Source: Cladocopium goreaui
Lineage: Eukaryota; Sar; Dinophyceae; Suessiales; Symbiodiniaceae
Assembly (NCBI GenBank): GCA_947184155.2
Contig: CAMXCT020001001.1
Coordinates: 1,121,001 to 1,185,000 of the forward strand
DNA: 64,000 nt
Reading direction: 5' to 3'
Each line of letters starts with the position of its first letter. The stretch's first letter is position 1. Position numbers and translations under genes: made by a program. Below are positions 22,798-34,084 of the stretch, piece after piece. The notes under the pieces are model-generated. The model worked only from the letters and a program-made list of their open reading frames with translations, did no database searches and was not told where the DNA came from.

Positions 22798-23240
22798 ATA
22801 AGGTGGCCAGTCCAGGTAAAACCCCTGAAAAAACAGAATCTATGTTGGACTGGCCACTTTATACCTCTTCCCCCAACAGAGAATGCCTCTATAAAGTGGC
22901 CAGTCCAGGTAAAACCCCTGAAAAAACAGAATCTATGTTGGACTGGCCACTTTATACCCCCTCCCCCAACAGAGAATGCCTCTATAAAGTGGCCAGTCCA
23001 GGTAAAACCCCTGAAAAAACAGAATCTATGTTGGACTGGCCACTTTATACCCCCTCCCCCAACAGAGAATGCCTCTATAAAGTGGCCAGTCCAAGTAAAA
23101 CCCCTGAAAAAACAGAATCTATGTTGGACTGGCCACTTTATACCCCCTCCCCCAACAGAGAATGCCTCTATAAAGTGGCCAGTCCAGGTAAAACCCCTGA
23201 AAAAACACATTTTTACCTGGAATGGCCACTTTATACCCCA
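22798..23240. repeat. 93-bp hairpin-unit tandem array, left arm
   Basis: Units start at 22,798, 22,891, 22,984, 23,077 and 23,170, an exact period of 93 bp. Each unit contains TATAAAGTGGCCAGTCCA followed about 35 nt later by its perfect reverse complement TGGACTGGCCACTTTATA. Every unit can therefore form an 18-bp hairpin. Confidence 0.85.
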
Positions 23241-24240
23241 GCCAGTGGGCTCCAGGACTTTGACCCGGAAACGGAAGGACTGACAACAAGGTAAAGGGGG
23301 AAAACTACAACGGAGAGGTACAACGGGAAGGCTACCACAAGAAAATGAGACATGTCACGTTTATATACGTTTATTGTTTTCAATGTGTCATATAGATTGG
23401 CGATGATTGGTATATTGAATATGTTGTAGATGTATTTTGGAACATATGTATACCTATGATTCACACATCAATATAAATATATATAAATCATAAACACATG
23501 CCAAACCAAAAACTTTTAGCTGAGTATTGTATTCCCAATCTGTTGGCAAATGTCCAGCCGATTCACCATGCGTGACCCAACAAGATTCAAACTATGGATT
23601 GTTTACTTTCGAAAATATTTTTTTACTGGTTCTTGCAAACAATTTTATAGAGGATGGGCATGGACCGGCCAGTTTATACAGAGGGTGGGGCTGCCAGAAA
23701 TGACGTGATCAAGCCACTTTATAGAGCTGAACTTTCTTGCAAACCATTTTATAGAGGATGGGCATGTGGCCGTGGTTTTGGTCCATAGATGTCCATAGAT
23801 TTTTAGGATGATTTTGGGAGATTGTCGTCATAGGTATACGTAGATTCACCCAGTATTTTTTTTCAAAAGTAAACAATCCATAGTTTGAATCTTGTTGGGT
23901 CACGCATGGTGAATCGGCTGGACATTTGCCAACAGATTGGGAATACAATACTCAGCTAAAAGTTTTTGGTTTGGCATGTGTTTATGATTTATATATATTT
24001 ATATTGATGTGTGAATCATAGGTATACATATGTTCCAAAATACATCTACAACATATCCAATATACCAATCATCGCCAATCTATATGACACATTGAAAACA
24101 ATAAACGTATATAAACGTGACATGTCTCATTTTCTTGTGGTAGCCTTCCCGTTGTACCTCTCCGTTGTAGTTTTCCCCCTTTACCTTGTTGTCAGTCCTT
24201 CCGTTTCCGGGTCAAAGTCCTGGAGCCCACTGGCTGGGGT

Positions 24241-24875
24241 ATAAAGTGGCCATTCCAGATAAAAATGTGTTTTTTCAGGGGTTTTACCTGGACTGGCCAC
24301 TTTATAGAGGCATTCTCTGTTGGGGGAGGGTGTATAAAGTGGCCATTCCAGGTAAAAATGTGTTTTTTCAGTGGTTTTACCTGGACTGGCCACTTTATAG
24401 AGGCATTCTCTGTTGGGGGAGGGGGTATAAAGTGGCCATTCCAGGTAAAAATGTGTTTTTTCAGGGGTTTTACCTGGACTGGCCACTTTATAGAGGCATT
24501 CTCTGTTTGGGGAGGGGGTATAAAGTGGCCAGTCCAACATAGATTCTGTTTTTTCAGGGGTTTTACTTGGACTGGCCACTTTATAGAGGCATTCTCTGTT
24601 GGGGGAGGGAGTATAAAGTGGCCAGTCCAACATAGATTCTGTTTTTTCAGGGGTTTTACCTGGACTGGCCACTTTATAGGGGCATTCTCTGTTGGGGGAG
24701 GGGGTATAAAGTGGCCAGTCCAACATAGATTCTGTTTTTTCAGGGGTTTTACCTGGACTGGCCACTTTATAGAGGCATTCTCTGTTGGGGGAGGGGGTAT
24801 AAAGTGGCCAGTCCAACATAGATTCTGTTTTTTCAGGGGTTTTACCTGGACTGGCCACTTTATAGAGAAGAAGAT
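24241..24875. repeat. 93-bp hairpin-unit tandem array, right arm
   Basis: About seven inverted copies of the same unit. The first three have a sub-variant loop (CAGGTAAAAATGTG) and the last four match the left-arm loop (CAACATAGATTCTG). Confidence 0.85.
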
Positions 24876-24917
24876 TTCCCTTGAAAGGGGTCCTCAGGGT
24901 GAATGGGGTCCTGGGCA

Positions 24918-25375
24918 GCTCTATAAAGTGATTTGGGTGATGTATCTCATGACTCTATAAAATGCTCTGCCGCAATTTTCTTTCTATAAAGTGCCCTGGA
25001 TGCAGCACAAATTCTTCTTCTTAAAGGGCAAGTTTCACTCTATAAAGTGCTTTGCCATGTATACAGCCCCAACAGAAAGATATTGGCCCGAAATCATTGG
25101 GGAGACATGTTTCTATAAAGTGGATGGTGTGACATATTATGGCCATTCTTTGAAGGGAACCAACGGTCTATAAAATGCATTGCCGCATATATTGAGTCGT
25201 TTCCTTGTGGGGAACCAGCCGGGTATAAACTGGAAAGCCAACGTTGCTATAAAGTCATCTTCCAGGTCCAAGGGCATGTTTCTCGCGCAAAACACGGCTT
25301 TATCCCCCATTGTCGGTATATAAAGTGGCGACCGGAAACCCACTTTATAAGCGCAAAGGATGTCCACTTTATAGT
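24918..25375. repeat. Decayed array of CTATAAAGT motifs (right flank)
   Basis: CTATAAAGTG words occur at about 24,930, 24,985, 25,040, 25,110, 25,245 and 25,320, with GGTATAAACTGGAAAGCCAAC at about 25,223, matching the left-flank style. Confidence 0.6.
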
Positions 25376-25807
25376 GAGCTATACATGGGGGATAATATAC
25401 CTATTATGTAAAAGAGGAAAAAAAACATCGTTGAATATCGTTGACCTCTTAAAGCTTATAAGGAGCTACAAGGGCTCGAGATGAAGAAATTCTTAGCCAA
25501 TGAGTTGCATCACAGGCCTGGACATATGTTCCTTTTCCATCTCTTTTTGCCGAGCTTGTTGTAATTTCTTCTAGGCTTAAATTCACTGTGCCAACTGGAT
25601 GTTGGCTGCAGTTTCATAGCAGCATGTGGCAGCAGTTTCGCCACACTGTGACATGCAGGAAGCATACAACAATTCATTCGAGAAATGCATGATTCAGAAA
25701 ATACCATCGTCATCCATCGTCAATGTTCGAAGGTTCCAGCCCATGTATCTGTAGAGTCCTTCATGATTTCGGCTTGAAACCAATCAACCTCCTCTCCTAT
25801 AGTTCCT

Positions 25808-26086
25808 CCAGTTGTCGTGGTGTCGCTTCTTCTCAATGCGCAGAGCGTCCTAGAATGTTGCCGACGGGCCGCGCTTGGGAATGTTGCAGAAAACATTGTG
25901 CTGGACCTGGAGCACCGCATTCAGCACCTGATAGCCACCAGTGGCTTGACCCTCAGAAAGCCGTTGGAATCCAGCTATCCTCTTCTTCAGGTCGCAAGAT
26001 CCAAAGGGTCAATGCCCGCCGCAGCCGTTCAGAAGGCAACACTTCATGCCAAAGCCTTGAGAAGAAAACGACCTGAGCGGAACTAG
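25808..26086 (+). CDS. Plus-strand terminal exon, helical hypothetical protein
   Basis: One frame opens near the AG sites at 25,800-25,810 and runs to a TAG at 26,084. It contains LECCRRAALGNVAENIVLDL, EHRIQHLIATSGLTLRKPLE and a basic tail Lys-Ala-Leu-Arg-Arg-Lys-Arg. Helix-forming and basic, clearly more protein-like than its surroundings. No family recognised. Upstream exons are not resolved. Confidence 0.48.
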   Translation, partial: PVVVVSLLLNAQSVLECCRRAALGNVAENIVLDLEHRIQHLIATSGLTLRKPLESSYPLLQVARSKGSMPAAAVQKATLHAKALRRKRPERN

Positions 26087-26214
26087 CTGAGGTCCTACTA
26101 GCAGACGCCCTAAGTTACCCCATTTACCCATTAGCTACCCCAACCGCAAGGCACACCGAGTTACCCCAGGGCAGACAGTAGTTACCCCAGGTGTCAAATC
26201 CCCAAGGCACAGCG

Positions 26215-27560
26215 GCTCAGATGCATCATGTTTGGAAGTCGTTGCAAACTTTGAATCATGTTATTAGGTTGCATTTAGCTATGCCCGGAATCAGAATATG
26301 GGAAGGTGCGACCTGTCAACTTGGAGTCAAATCTCAATGGCACACCGCCAAAAGCAATTCCAGGTCAAAAGCTTAGCCAAGCATTGAAACAGCATCACCA
26401 GCTTGCATTCTGGTATTTTCAAAAGAAACAAATTAAAGGGTGTCCATTCTCAAAAAAACAAAAAAACCAATGGCGCACTTGCAGGAGAGCGGAAGACTTT
26501 CACGAAGTCGTTGCAGACTTTGAATCATGTGCCTAGTTGCATTTAGCTATGCTAGGAATCAGAAAATGGGAAGGTGCGACCTGTCAACTCGGAGTCAAAT
26601 CCCAATGGCACACCGCCAAAAGCCATTCCAGGTCAAAAGCTTAGCCAAGCATTGAAACAGCATCGCCAGCTTGCGTTCTGGTATCTCCCAAAAAACAAAA
26701 TAAAGGGTGTCCATTCTCAAAAAACAACTAAAATCTCAATGGCACACTTGCAGGAGAGTGGAAGACTTGCACGAAGTCGTTGAAAACTTTGAATCATGTC
26801 CCTAGTTGCATTTAGCTATGCTAGGAATCAGAAAATGGGAAGGTGCGACCTGTCAACTTGGAGTCAAATCCCAATGGCACACCGCCAAAAGCAATTCCAG
26901 GTCAAAAGCTTAGCCAAGCACTGAAACAGCATCGCCAGCTTGCGTTCTGGTATTTCCAAAAGAAACAAAATAAAGGGTGTCCATTCTCAAAAAAAAAACC
27001 AATGGCACACTTGGAGGAGAGTGGAAGACTTTCACGAAGTCGCTGCAAACTTTGAATCATGTTCCTAGCTTTCATTTAGCTATGCCCGGAATCAGAATAT
27101 GGGAAGGTGCGACCTGTCAACCTGGAGTCAAATCTCAAGGGCACACCGCCAAAAGCAATTCCAGGTCAAAAGCTTAGCCAAGCATTGAAACAGCATCACC
27201 AGCTTGCGTTCTGGTATTTCCAAAAGAAACAAAATAAAGGGTGTCCATTCTCAAAAAAAATAAAATCCCAATGGCACACTTGGAGGAGAGTGGAAGACTT
27301 TCACGCAGTCGCTGCAAACTTTGAATCATGTTCCTAGCTTTCATTTAGCTATGCCCGGAATCAGAATATGGGAAGGTACGATCTGTCAACCTGGAGTCAA
27401 ATCTCAAGGGCACACCGCCAAAAGCAATTCCAGGTCAAAAGCTTAGCCAAGCATTGAAACAGCATCACCAGCTTGCCTTCTGGTATGCCCATAAGAAACA
27501 GAATAAAGGGTTTCCATTCTCATGAGGGCCAAAACCCCAATGGCACACTTGCAGGCGAGT
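26215..27560. repeat. 264-269 bp tandem repeat, five copies
   Basis: The marker word GGAAGGTGCGACCTGTCAAC falls at 26,301, 26,569, 26,838, 27,102 and 27,371 (the last reads GGTACGATC). Copies differ by scattered substitutions and A-run length. Each has short open frames that repeat with the unit and are not genes. Confidence 0.85.
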
Positions 27561-27819
27561 GGATGACTTTCACAAACAAAATTTGAAATTAATCACATTG
27601 AAATCACACCCTGCCCTGCTGTAACGGAATCCGAGACATATGGAATATGGATGTAATACCAGAATCATGACTCTGGAAAGGTTTTTGGACGAGGTACCGG
27701 ACGAGGTACCGGAATTACATTTTGCCATCCCAGCCAGAACCCACCCCACGTATCCCCACGTCAGATCAAAAACTGTAAATGGTAAAAACGATGTGGATAG
27801 GTCCGAAAAATCCAAGCAA

Positions 27820-28160
27820 TAAGGTCCGGAAGATGAGGTGGAGGAGGATAATGTTGCGGAAGATGAGGTGGAGGATGATGAGGTAGAGGATAACGATGTT
27901 AAGAAGGAGGAAGGTAATGATGTTGAGGATGATCATGTTGAGGAGGAGGATGGAAAGGATGATAATTAATATTGCGGAAGAGGAGGTGGAGGAGGAGGAT
28001 GCTGCAGAAAATGAGGTGGAGGATGACGATGTTGAGGATGATGATGTCAAGGGGGAGGACGAGGATGATGCTGAGAATGATGATGTGGAGGAGGAGGAAG
28101 ATGATGATACTGAGGAGGAGGAGGAGGAGGAAAAGGAGGAGGAGGACGACCGATCACAAG
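27820..28160 (+). repeat. GAG/GAT-rich purine microsatellite
   Basis: Tracts of GAGGATGAT and GAGGAGGAG would encode poly-Asp/Glu on the plus strand in one frame. That frame is broken by stops at about 27,823 and 27,967. The last 85-codon frame ends at 28,214. It could be the remnant of an acidic-tail exon but is better treated as a microsatellite. Confidence 0.55.
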
Positions 28161-28205
28161 ACCCCCGAGTGTGTACACACTGTGTGGGAAACTCACGTTG
28201 CTCCA

Positions 28206-28400
28206 GGGATTGTTAGGGGGCAAATGGATATAACTTGATACAACTAATGTTTGCCATGTTAAGAATCCCTGCGTGCCTTTGCGTTGTGCTGTAAAGATCA
28301 TACCAAATAACAAATCATGTAGTAATTCATTCCAGTGGTTGTGTCACTTCTTCCGCATGGCACACCGAGATGAGACAACAAAGTGCTATCTGAGACAAGA
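28206..28400. repeat. Diverged direct duplicate, copy 1
   Basis: The segment from GGGATTGTTAGGGGGCAAAT to GTGCTATCTGAGACAA corresponds to 28,616-28,785 with indels. Both contain GCGTTGTGCTGTAAAGATCA. Confidence 0.7.
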
Positions 28401-28615
28401 AAGGGCTTACCCGATCATTGCGAGATCGCTTCTTGCGGGGGGGTTCCATTGCCATTGAAACACAAATCAAAGCAATCTTGGGCCAAAGTGCACAATCATT
28501 CGCACATCTGCTGATCTTTGCAGATTAAATTGGGTTTGTCTAAACCTCATTTTGTAACAATATACCATTCCACCAAAAGCCAAAAGGCACCGCTAAACTC
28601 CATAAAAGTAGCCCA

Positions 28616-28785
28616 GGGATTGTTAGGGAGGCAAATGGATATAACCAATGTTTGCAATGTTAAGAATGCTTGCGTGCCTATGCGTTGTGCTGTAAAGATC
28701 ATACCAAATGACAACTCCATTCCAATGGTTGTGTCACATCTTTCGCATGGCACACCGGGATGAGACAACAAAGTGCTGCCTGAGA
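28616..28785. repeat. Diverged direct duplicate, copy 2
   Basis: Second copy of the 28,206-28,400 segment, lacking about 25 bp in its middle. Confidence 0.7.
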
Positions 28786-29068
28786 CAACTTAGGGCTTTC
28801 ACCTAGTACCCATTGCTGGTTGGTTGCGATGTTGGGCCAAAGTGACGGTCTATCTATCTAGCTATCTATCCATCCATAGGGACATTATATGTATATGTGT
28901 ATATATATATATTTCTATAATAAGTGATATGTCGTCTTATATCATTGATCTGATATGTGCTGTGTCTGTAGATAGATACAGCAAATGTCGCATGTGACAA
29001 CTGGAAAAAAGCCGCTCACCTGGGCTATACTTCCGCAGCTTTGACCATTCCTTGACTCGACCAAGCCT

Positions 29069-29280
29069 TCATGGCCAAGGTGCCAAAGTCCCAACAGTTG
29101 GCTTCACCTCCATGTTGGGATGCTCAGGAGGAGGAGCCGATTCCAACTGCTCCGAGCCCAAATAGATCCGCAGAGCACCACCATCCTTAGGAATTCTGCT
29201 GGGTGATGAAAGTGATACAGTACTCAGTACTCCTTCAAAGGACGGCCATCCAATTCGACGGTGACTGGGATTCAAATTTC
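29069..29280 (-). CDS. Possible minus-strand exon
   Basis: The frame reads RRIGWPSFEGVLSTVSLSSP and ALRIYLGSEQLESAPPPEHP to a stop at 29,069. Splice borders are not evident. Hypothetical. Confidence 0.33.
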
Positions 29281-29400
29281 TAGTATCACACAAACACTAG
29301 CTATTCAATTGTTTCTCTGTAGTTTCGCATTTCTGCACCACAACTGGCCTTGCTATGTCGCGCTATGTCGTGCTATGTATTGCTAAGATTCCCCTTGCAG

Positions 29401-29541
29401 GTCCCAATCTGTCGGGTTTGCATAGAGGATCGCTGTCAGCTCGCGGCTGTTCAAACGCGTGCCATGACTTGGCCTAAGGACACGAGGTGGTTGAGATATG
29501 TGGCTATGGGATTGGAAGCCCTCTGGCAAACATGGCAATGA
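29401..29541 (+). CDS. Possible plus-strand exon after a strong acceptor
   Basis: The acceptor TTCCCCTTGCAG at 29,400 leads to VPICRVCIEDRCQLAAVQTR and a TGA at 29,539. The minus strand is also open. Uncertain. Confidence 0.3.
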   Translation, partial: VPICRVCIEDRCQLAAVQTRAMTWPKDTRWLRYVAMGLEALWQTWQ

Positions 29542-29737
29542 AAAAATGCCATCTGTAATGGGAACTGGGAAAACATGGAAAGACTTCTAGATTTGGAGAA
29601 ATTTAAAATTTTGCCGTAGCCATATATTGCTGGAAGATATGCAGTTACATTGGGACTTGTGTTGCCGCAGAGCGCACGTTTTCCTCGTCTTGTGAAGAGA
29701 TATATAGGTTCAATATACATACTCAATGACAATTTCA

Positions 29738-29947
29738 AACGATATCGTTCGCCATCATTTGCCTCAGGCCATCTTTGACCAGCATCTCCCACCTGAAGCG
29801 ATTGTCTTGATGACAAATGTAGCCTCCTCCATGGCTATAGGAGGCCAGCTGTGCCTTGGGAGACACGGTCAGAACTGCGTCTTCACTGGCAGGGTCCTTG
29901 GGCAGAAGCCTCAGCTTCCAGGCCATGTTAGGCAATGCTCTGGGCAC
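29738..29947 (-). CDS. Minus-strand exon, hypothetical
   Basis: About 70 codons contain WKLRLLPKDPASEDAVLTVS and YICHQDNRFRWEMLVKDGLR. An acceptor-like TTGCTCAG precedes it at about 29,949. Composition strongly favours coding on this strand. No family recognised. Confidence 0.42.
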
Positions 29948-29999
29948 TGAGCAACTGGATCAACTTGTAGAAAACATAGTGGCAGAAGCATCAAAATGA

Positions 30000-30488
30000 T
30001 TCAAAGGTAGAAGCTGGTGTTGTTTCAGGCATGGTCAAGCATCAGTTGAATGAGAGTAACATGCAGAAATCTGATGCATTTGGCTTGCCAGGGCACACAT
30101 GCAAGGGATCCCCAGCTGCGGCGCAGGCACGATGGAGACGCGAAACTGCTGGGTTGAGCACATGGGCCAAAGCCTGCAGGGCTATCTGTCAAAGCATGAC
30201 ACCTGGCTATTAGCCATGGGGTCTGTACCGTCTATAATTTGTCTACAATCATCATCATTCATCTAGTCATAGTAGATACATAGACAAATAGATAGCGAAA
30301 TAGGTAGACAAACAGATAGATAGTGACAAGATATTAACAAGTGCTTGCTATACTTCAAAAAACGGTTGCCAACCTCCCATTGTGATCTCCTTTGCACACA
30401 CATCCACACACACACAGGTATGTATAATATATGTATATATATATATGTATATATATATGTATGTATATATATATATATGTATATATAT
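30000..30488. other. Non-coding stretch with TAGATA and TA microsatellites
   Basis: A fair plus-strand frame at 30,031-30,213 has no splice signals. After 30,260 the sequence is GATA/TATG microsatellite. Confidence 0.3.
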
Positions 30489-30640
30489 ATATGTGCGGCT
30501 GTCAAAACTCCTTGTTCATGAAAAGGACATCAACATAACTTGGAAAGATCCCATCGCTAACCACAGTTTCGCAGCAATTTTACCATCATTGCGCAATATT
30601 GATTTACAAGGGGTATCGCTAAGGCTAAACGCAGCTGAAG
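30489..30640. mobile_element. Partial copy of the MITE-like family
   Basis: It begins with the family terminus GGCTGTCAAAACTCC. It includes ATCCCATCGCTAACC and ends near GGGGTATCGCTAAGG. The far terminus is missing. Confidence 0.5.
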
Positions 30641-30829
30641 TAGATATGATATTGTATTCGTAGTACTGTTCATACTTGCAGGTACTACTAGCATTAATTG
30701 TGCCAAGATTTTAGGAGTACTAGAAGTGCTAGCAGCGCACATACTGGTAAAAGTAGTACTAAGAATAAGGAAGTATTAGAAATATTTGCAAGGCTAGGAA
30801 CACAATCCTGGCGTTAGTAGCAGGAATTC

Positions 30830-31070
30830 AAATAATAGTAGTAGTAGTAGTAGCAGTAGTAGTAGTAGTACCAGTAGTATTGGTGATTGTAGTGGTAGAA
30901 GTAGTAAGTAGAAGTAGAAGTAGAAGTAGAAGTAGTAGTAGTAGTAGTAGCAGTAGCAGTAGCAGTAGCAGTAGCAGTAGCCAGCAGTAGTGGTGGTGGT
31001 AGTATTGGTGATTGTAGTGGTAGAACTAGTAAGTAGAAGTAGTAGTAGTAGTATTAGTAGTAGTAGTATG
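30830..31070. repeat. (AGT)n/(AGTAGA)n microsatellite
   Basis: Imperfect AGT, GTAGAA and AGC triplets run over about 240 bp. It contains TTGGTGATTGTAGTGGTAGA, which recurs in the array at 33,495-33,960. Confidence 0.85.
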
Positions 31071-31353
31071 CAAATCTTGCTACCTAAGGATGCCAGAAGC
31101 ACTGACATACTGCCGGATTCAGGCCAAACAAAGGATCCGGCAATGTGGACTGGGATCTCTTTGGAGCATTTCTCTGCACAATATATATATATATATATAT
31201 TTATATGTATACTGTATATAAATAAAGCTATATATATTTAATATATATACATGATTACATATATATCTATATATAATAAAAAAAGTATATATATATATAT
31301 ATAAAATATAAGCTATATATAGTTAATTATATGTTATATGCATTCGACAACAG

Positions 31354-31539
31354 TCCAAGTCCCTGTGGAACTGCCCGGGATTGAAGCCGCCAGCAGTTCC
31401 ATGAAGGAGAAGAGAACCACGGTGAGGTCCAACCAGTTCCTGGGCTCTCAATCGGCCATCAAGTGGGAATCTACTAGCTGGGTGGTCGAGCCCTACCCCG
31501 CTGAAAAATATGACGGTGGTTTTGGGATGATTGTTCCAG
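31354..31539 (+). CDS. Plus-strand internal exon with consensus borders
   Basis: The acceptor TTCGACAACAG starts the exon and the donor TTGTTCCAG|GTATTT ends it. The single open frame contains ELPGIEAASSSMKEKRTTVR and IKWESTSWVVEPYPAEKYDG. Protein-like, unidentified. Confidence 0.5.
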
Positions 31540-31959
31540 GTATTTCATACTTACTACCTCGGGAAAGGTTCTCCTTGGCCCGCCCCGGCCATTTCAACAT
31601 ACGGGATCCACCTCATTTAAACATACGTTAAATACAATCGCTTTACCAGGGGTGGAGAAATTCAGGCAAAAATGGGGGTACCATTGTTCTAGATTAGCGG
31701 ATAAATAAAAGGCTGATGGCATGTCTGATTGACGCATGGAGACACATTCACCTTCCCTTCCCTCCATCACCGTCGGCATCCAGCCATCAAGCTGGTTGCA
31801 TTCGGGAGATTAAAAAAAAAAACTTCGCCCTCTTATCAGAACAGTTTGTTGCAGGGGATGAACAACATCGACTTTCTCTTCATGGGGGACACCCACATTC
31901 GCCACAACCTCGTCTTTTTTCTCTCTGCTTGCTGAGCTGAGCTGGTTTTGCGCCTGTCA

Positions 31960-32005
31960 CCCCCCTCCCACCGGACGGCTTTGTGCTCGTCCGGTGGGAG
32001 GGGGG
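31960..32005. repeat. Perfect 18-bp hairpin with 10-nt loop
   Basis: CCCCCCTCCCACCGGACG, a 10-nt loop, then its exact reverse complement. Very GC-rich stem in otherwise ordinary sequence. Confidence 0.85.
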
Positions 32006-32009
32006 CCTG

Positions 32010-33020
32010 TGCAGCGACTTCTGTACTGCCGTTTTTCCTGCGGCGGGGCGCGTTGGCAGGGCGATATGGTCATTCGACTTTCTTTTGGAAAATTTCCGTC
32101 GTCCGGTATCATTACAAGATGTTAATATGCGTGCATTCATGTAAGGACGCATTCATTCTCATTCTCTCGCCGCTCTCTCTCTCTCTATATCTTCATCATC
32201 TTTGGATCGGTGCATAGTATAATATCACACATCTTTTCTGGGATTGTATAGCGATGGGGGCTCTTTCTTGATTTCTGAGGTCTACGTGGTGCCATGATGG
32301 TGCTGAGGTAGCGGAATTCTGATTCGCGGGCTGGTAGTATCAGATCGGTTGATATACATACATGCATATGCATATATATATACTATGTTTTAAGTCCTTT
32401 GAAGAACTTATTGGTTTCTTTCTCTATTTTTTCTCTATATATATATATATCATACATAATCAGATTTCAATTTACGTAAACAGAGGGAGCAATAAAAGAC
32501 ACAACATGTCAAATATATCGATGATCCTACGGGTGCACATACACGAAGATGCACTCATACCTCATACACACACACATACACACACACACACATACAAATA
32601 CTATGCGGATAGACCCAGAGACCCCATGTCGGTTCCCAAAGCTCTCCTCAGTCTCGGCCTTTTCCTTCTCCTGACGGGGGAAACCGTGCGGGAATGTGCC
32701 GTGTGAAGAGGCCAGTGGATGGGAATTGGGGATGTCGCAATCTTTAGCGAAGTGGAATGGCCACTACATCCTTCGATCTATATCATGGTGTACAGTCAAT
32801 GTTTTCGGGGTGTCCAGGATGTAAAGACCGGGCTTTTAATATATACAACTAGTCTTGCCAAATAGGAATTTCGAATGCGCAATCTTGAAGTTGTACACCA
32901 TTGCTTATAATTAAGTATAATGGTCTGAAATGTCGTTAGATGGAAGATGGAAAGTTGCCTTTAGCGAATAAGTATATAACTGATGTGGCTCGTGGTCATC
33001 CCGGGCCCCAGCTGCACTCC
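32010..33020. other. Mostly non-coding stretch
   Basis: CT-, TA- and CA-microsatellite patches (32,160-32,190; 32,435-32,450; 32,565-32,600). No supported exon. Confidence 0.3.
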
Positions 33021-33025
33021 CCGGC

Positions 33026-33215
33026 CTACGCCTCCAAGTGCGCCACCAATTCTCGCACGAGGCGGGCCATCCTTTTCGGCCACGCACTCGGGGCGTGGTG
33101 CCGGCGCACGACTTTCAAGCACCGCCGAGCTGCCTTCCCCAGCCGCTTCTTGACGCGGCGGACACGGAGGATCTCGTGGACGGTCCCGTCCACGATCTCC
33201 TTCGATGTGAATCAG
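33026..33215 (-). CDS. Basic hypothetical protein fragment with GC-rich codons
   Basis: The frame reads VDGTVHEILRVRRVKKRLGK, then a basic helical segment (RRCLKVVRRHHAP), to a TAG at 33,026. Third codon positions are strongly G/C (GTC, CTC, CGC, AAG), unlike the AT-richer neighbours. This suggests a well-expressed host gene or a recent transfer. The 5' border is probably the AG at about 33,208-33,216. It is not a histone that I can recognise. Confidence 0.45.
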
Positions 33216-33494
33216 ATCAGGGCGGGTCCAACTTGAGGGGTCTAGAATTATACAGATAGGCATAGCTAGATCGTAGAGGCATACACACACATAAAAATAA
33301 ATAAATAAATATATATATATATATGTGTGTGTGTGTTGATATTTACATAAACAGTATATCTACTGTAGGTGCGTAACCTTTTTCTTTTTTTTTCCGATTT
33401 TTTCTTTTCTATTGCATCCATTGATCTTTCTGCACTAAGCGATGTCTCAATCCTGAGTGGCCGATCGTTATCATGTCTATTTATGAATATTGGA

Positions 33495-33960
33495 TATTGT
33501 TAGTAGTAGTAGTAGTAGCAGCAGTAGCAGCAATAGCAGTAGCAGTAGCAGTAGCAGTAGTAGCAGAAGTAGTAGTAGCAGCAGTAGCAGCAGCAGTAAT
33601 CAGTACTAGTGGTGGTAGTAATGGTGATTGTAGTGGTAGAAGTAGTAAGTAGTAGAAGAAGTAGAAGTAGAAGAAGTAGAAGAAGTAGAAGAAGTAGAAG
33701 AAGTAGAAGAAGTAGAAGAAGTAGAAGAAGTAGTAGTAGTAGTAGCAGCAGTAGCAGCAGCAGTAATCAGTAGTAGTGGTGGTAGTATTGGTGATTGTAG
33801 TGGTAGAAGAAGTAGAAGTAGAAGTAGAAGTAGTAGTAGTAGTAGTAGCAGTAGCAGTAGTAGTACTAGTAGTAGTAGTAGTAATAGTAGTAGTAGTAGT
33901 AGAAGCAGAAGTACAATAGAAGACTTAGCAGTAGAAGTAGAAGTACAGGTACAAGTAGTT
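33495..33960. repeat. (AGT)n/(AGTAGAAGA)n microsatellite
   Basis: About 460 bp of AGT, AGC and GTAGAAGAA triplets. It shares internal words with the array at 30,830-31,070, suggesting local copying between the two. Confidence 0.85.
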
Positions 33961-34084
33961 GGGGATCCTGTGCAATTGGGTGAACTTGGGTATCGCTTGG
34001 GTATCGCTAAGGCATCGCTATGGTATCGCTAAAACCGACCTTCTTTTTTTGCAGAATCAGGCGGGTGCATTATCATTTGCTTGT

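Larger units (their letters stand above)
22742..24917. repeat. Large palindrome: inverted arms of about 0.9-1.05 kb
   Basis: The left arm is 22,742-23,613 and the right arm 23,857-24,917, in inverse orientation around a unique centre of about 240 bp. Sequence at 23,231-23,520 recurs almost exactly reversed at 23,955-24,244, and both arms end in ACCCTGAGG/CCTCAGGGT words. The right arm has about two more 93-bp units than the left. Some right-arm units read GGCCATTCCA instead of GGCCAGTCCA. No real gene is present: the long repetitive open frames are translations of the repeat. Confidence 0.85.

Noticed and set aside
22600-24960. Repetitive proteins of about 230 codons on both strands
   Set aside because: They are translations of the 93-bp unit, whose length is a multiple of three. 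The same peptides appear in both arms in mirror order with no start or splice signals.
27896-28216. 106-codon Asp/Glu-rich frame as a real acidic protein
   Set aside because: The acidic tract is a microsatellite broken by stops in the same frame just upstream, and no splice sites link it to other coding sequence.
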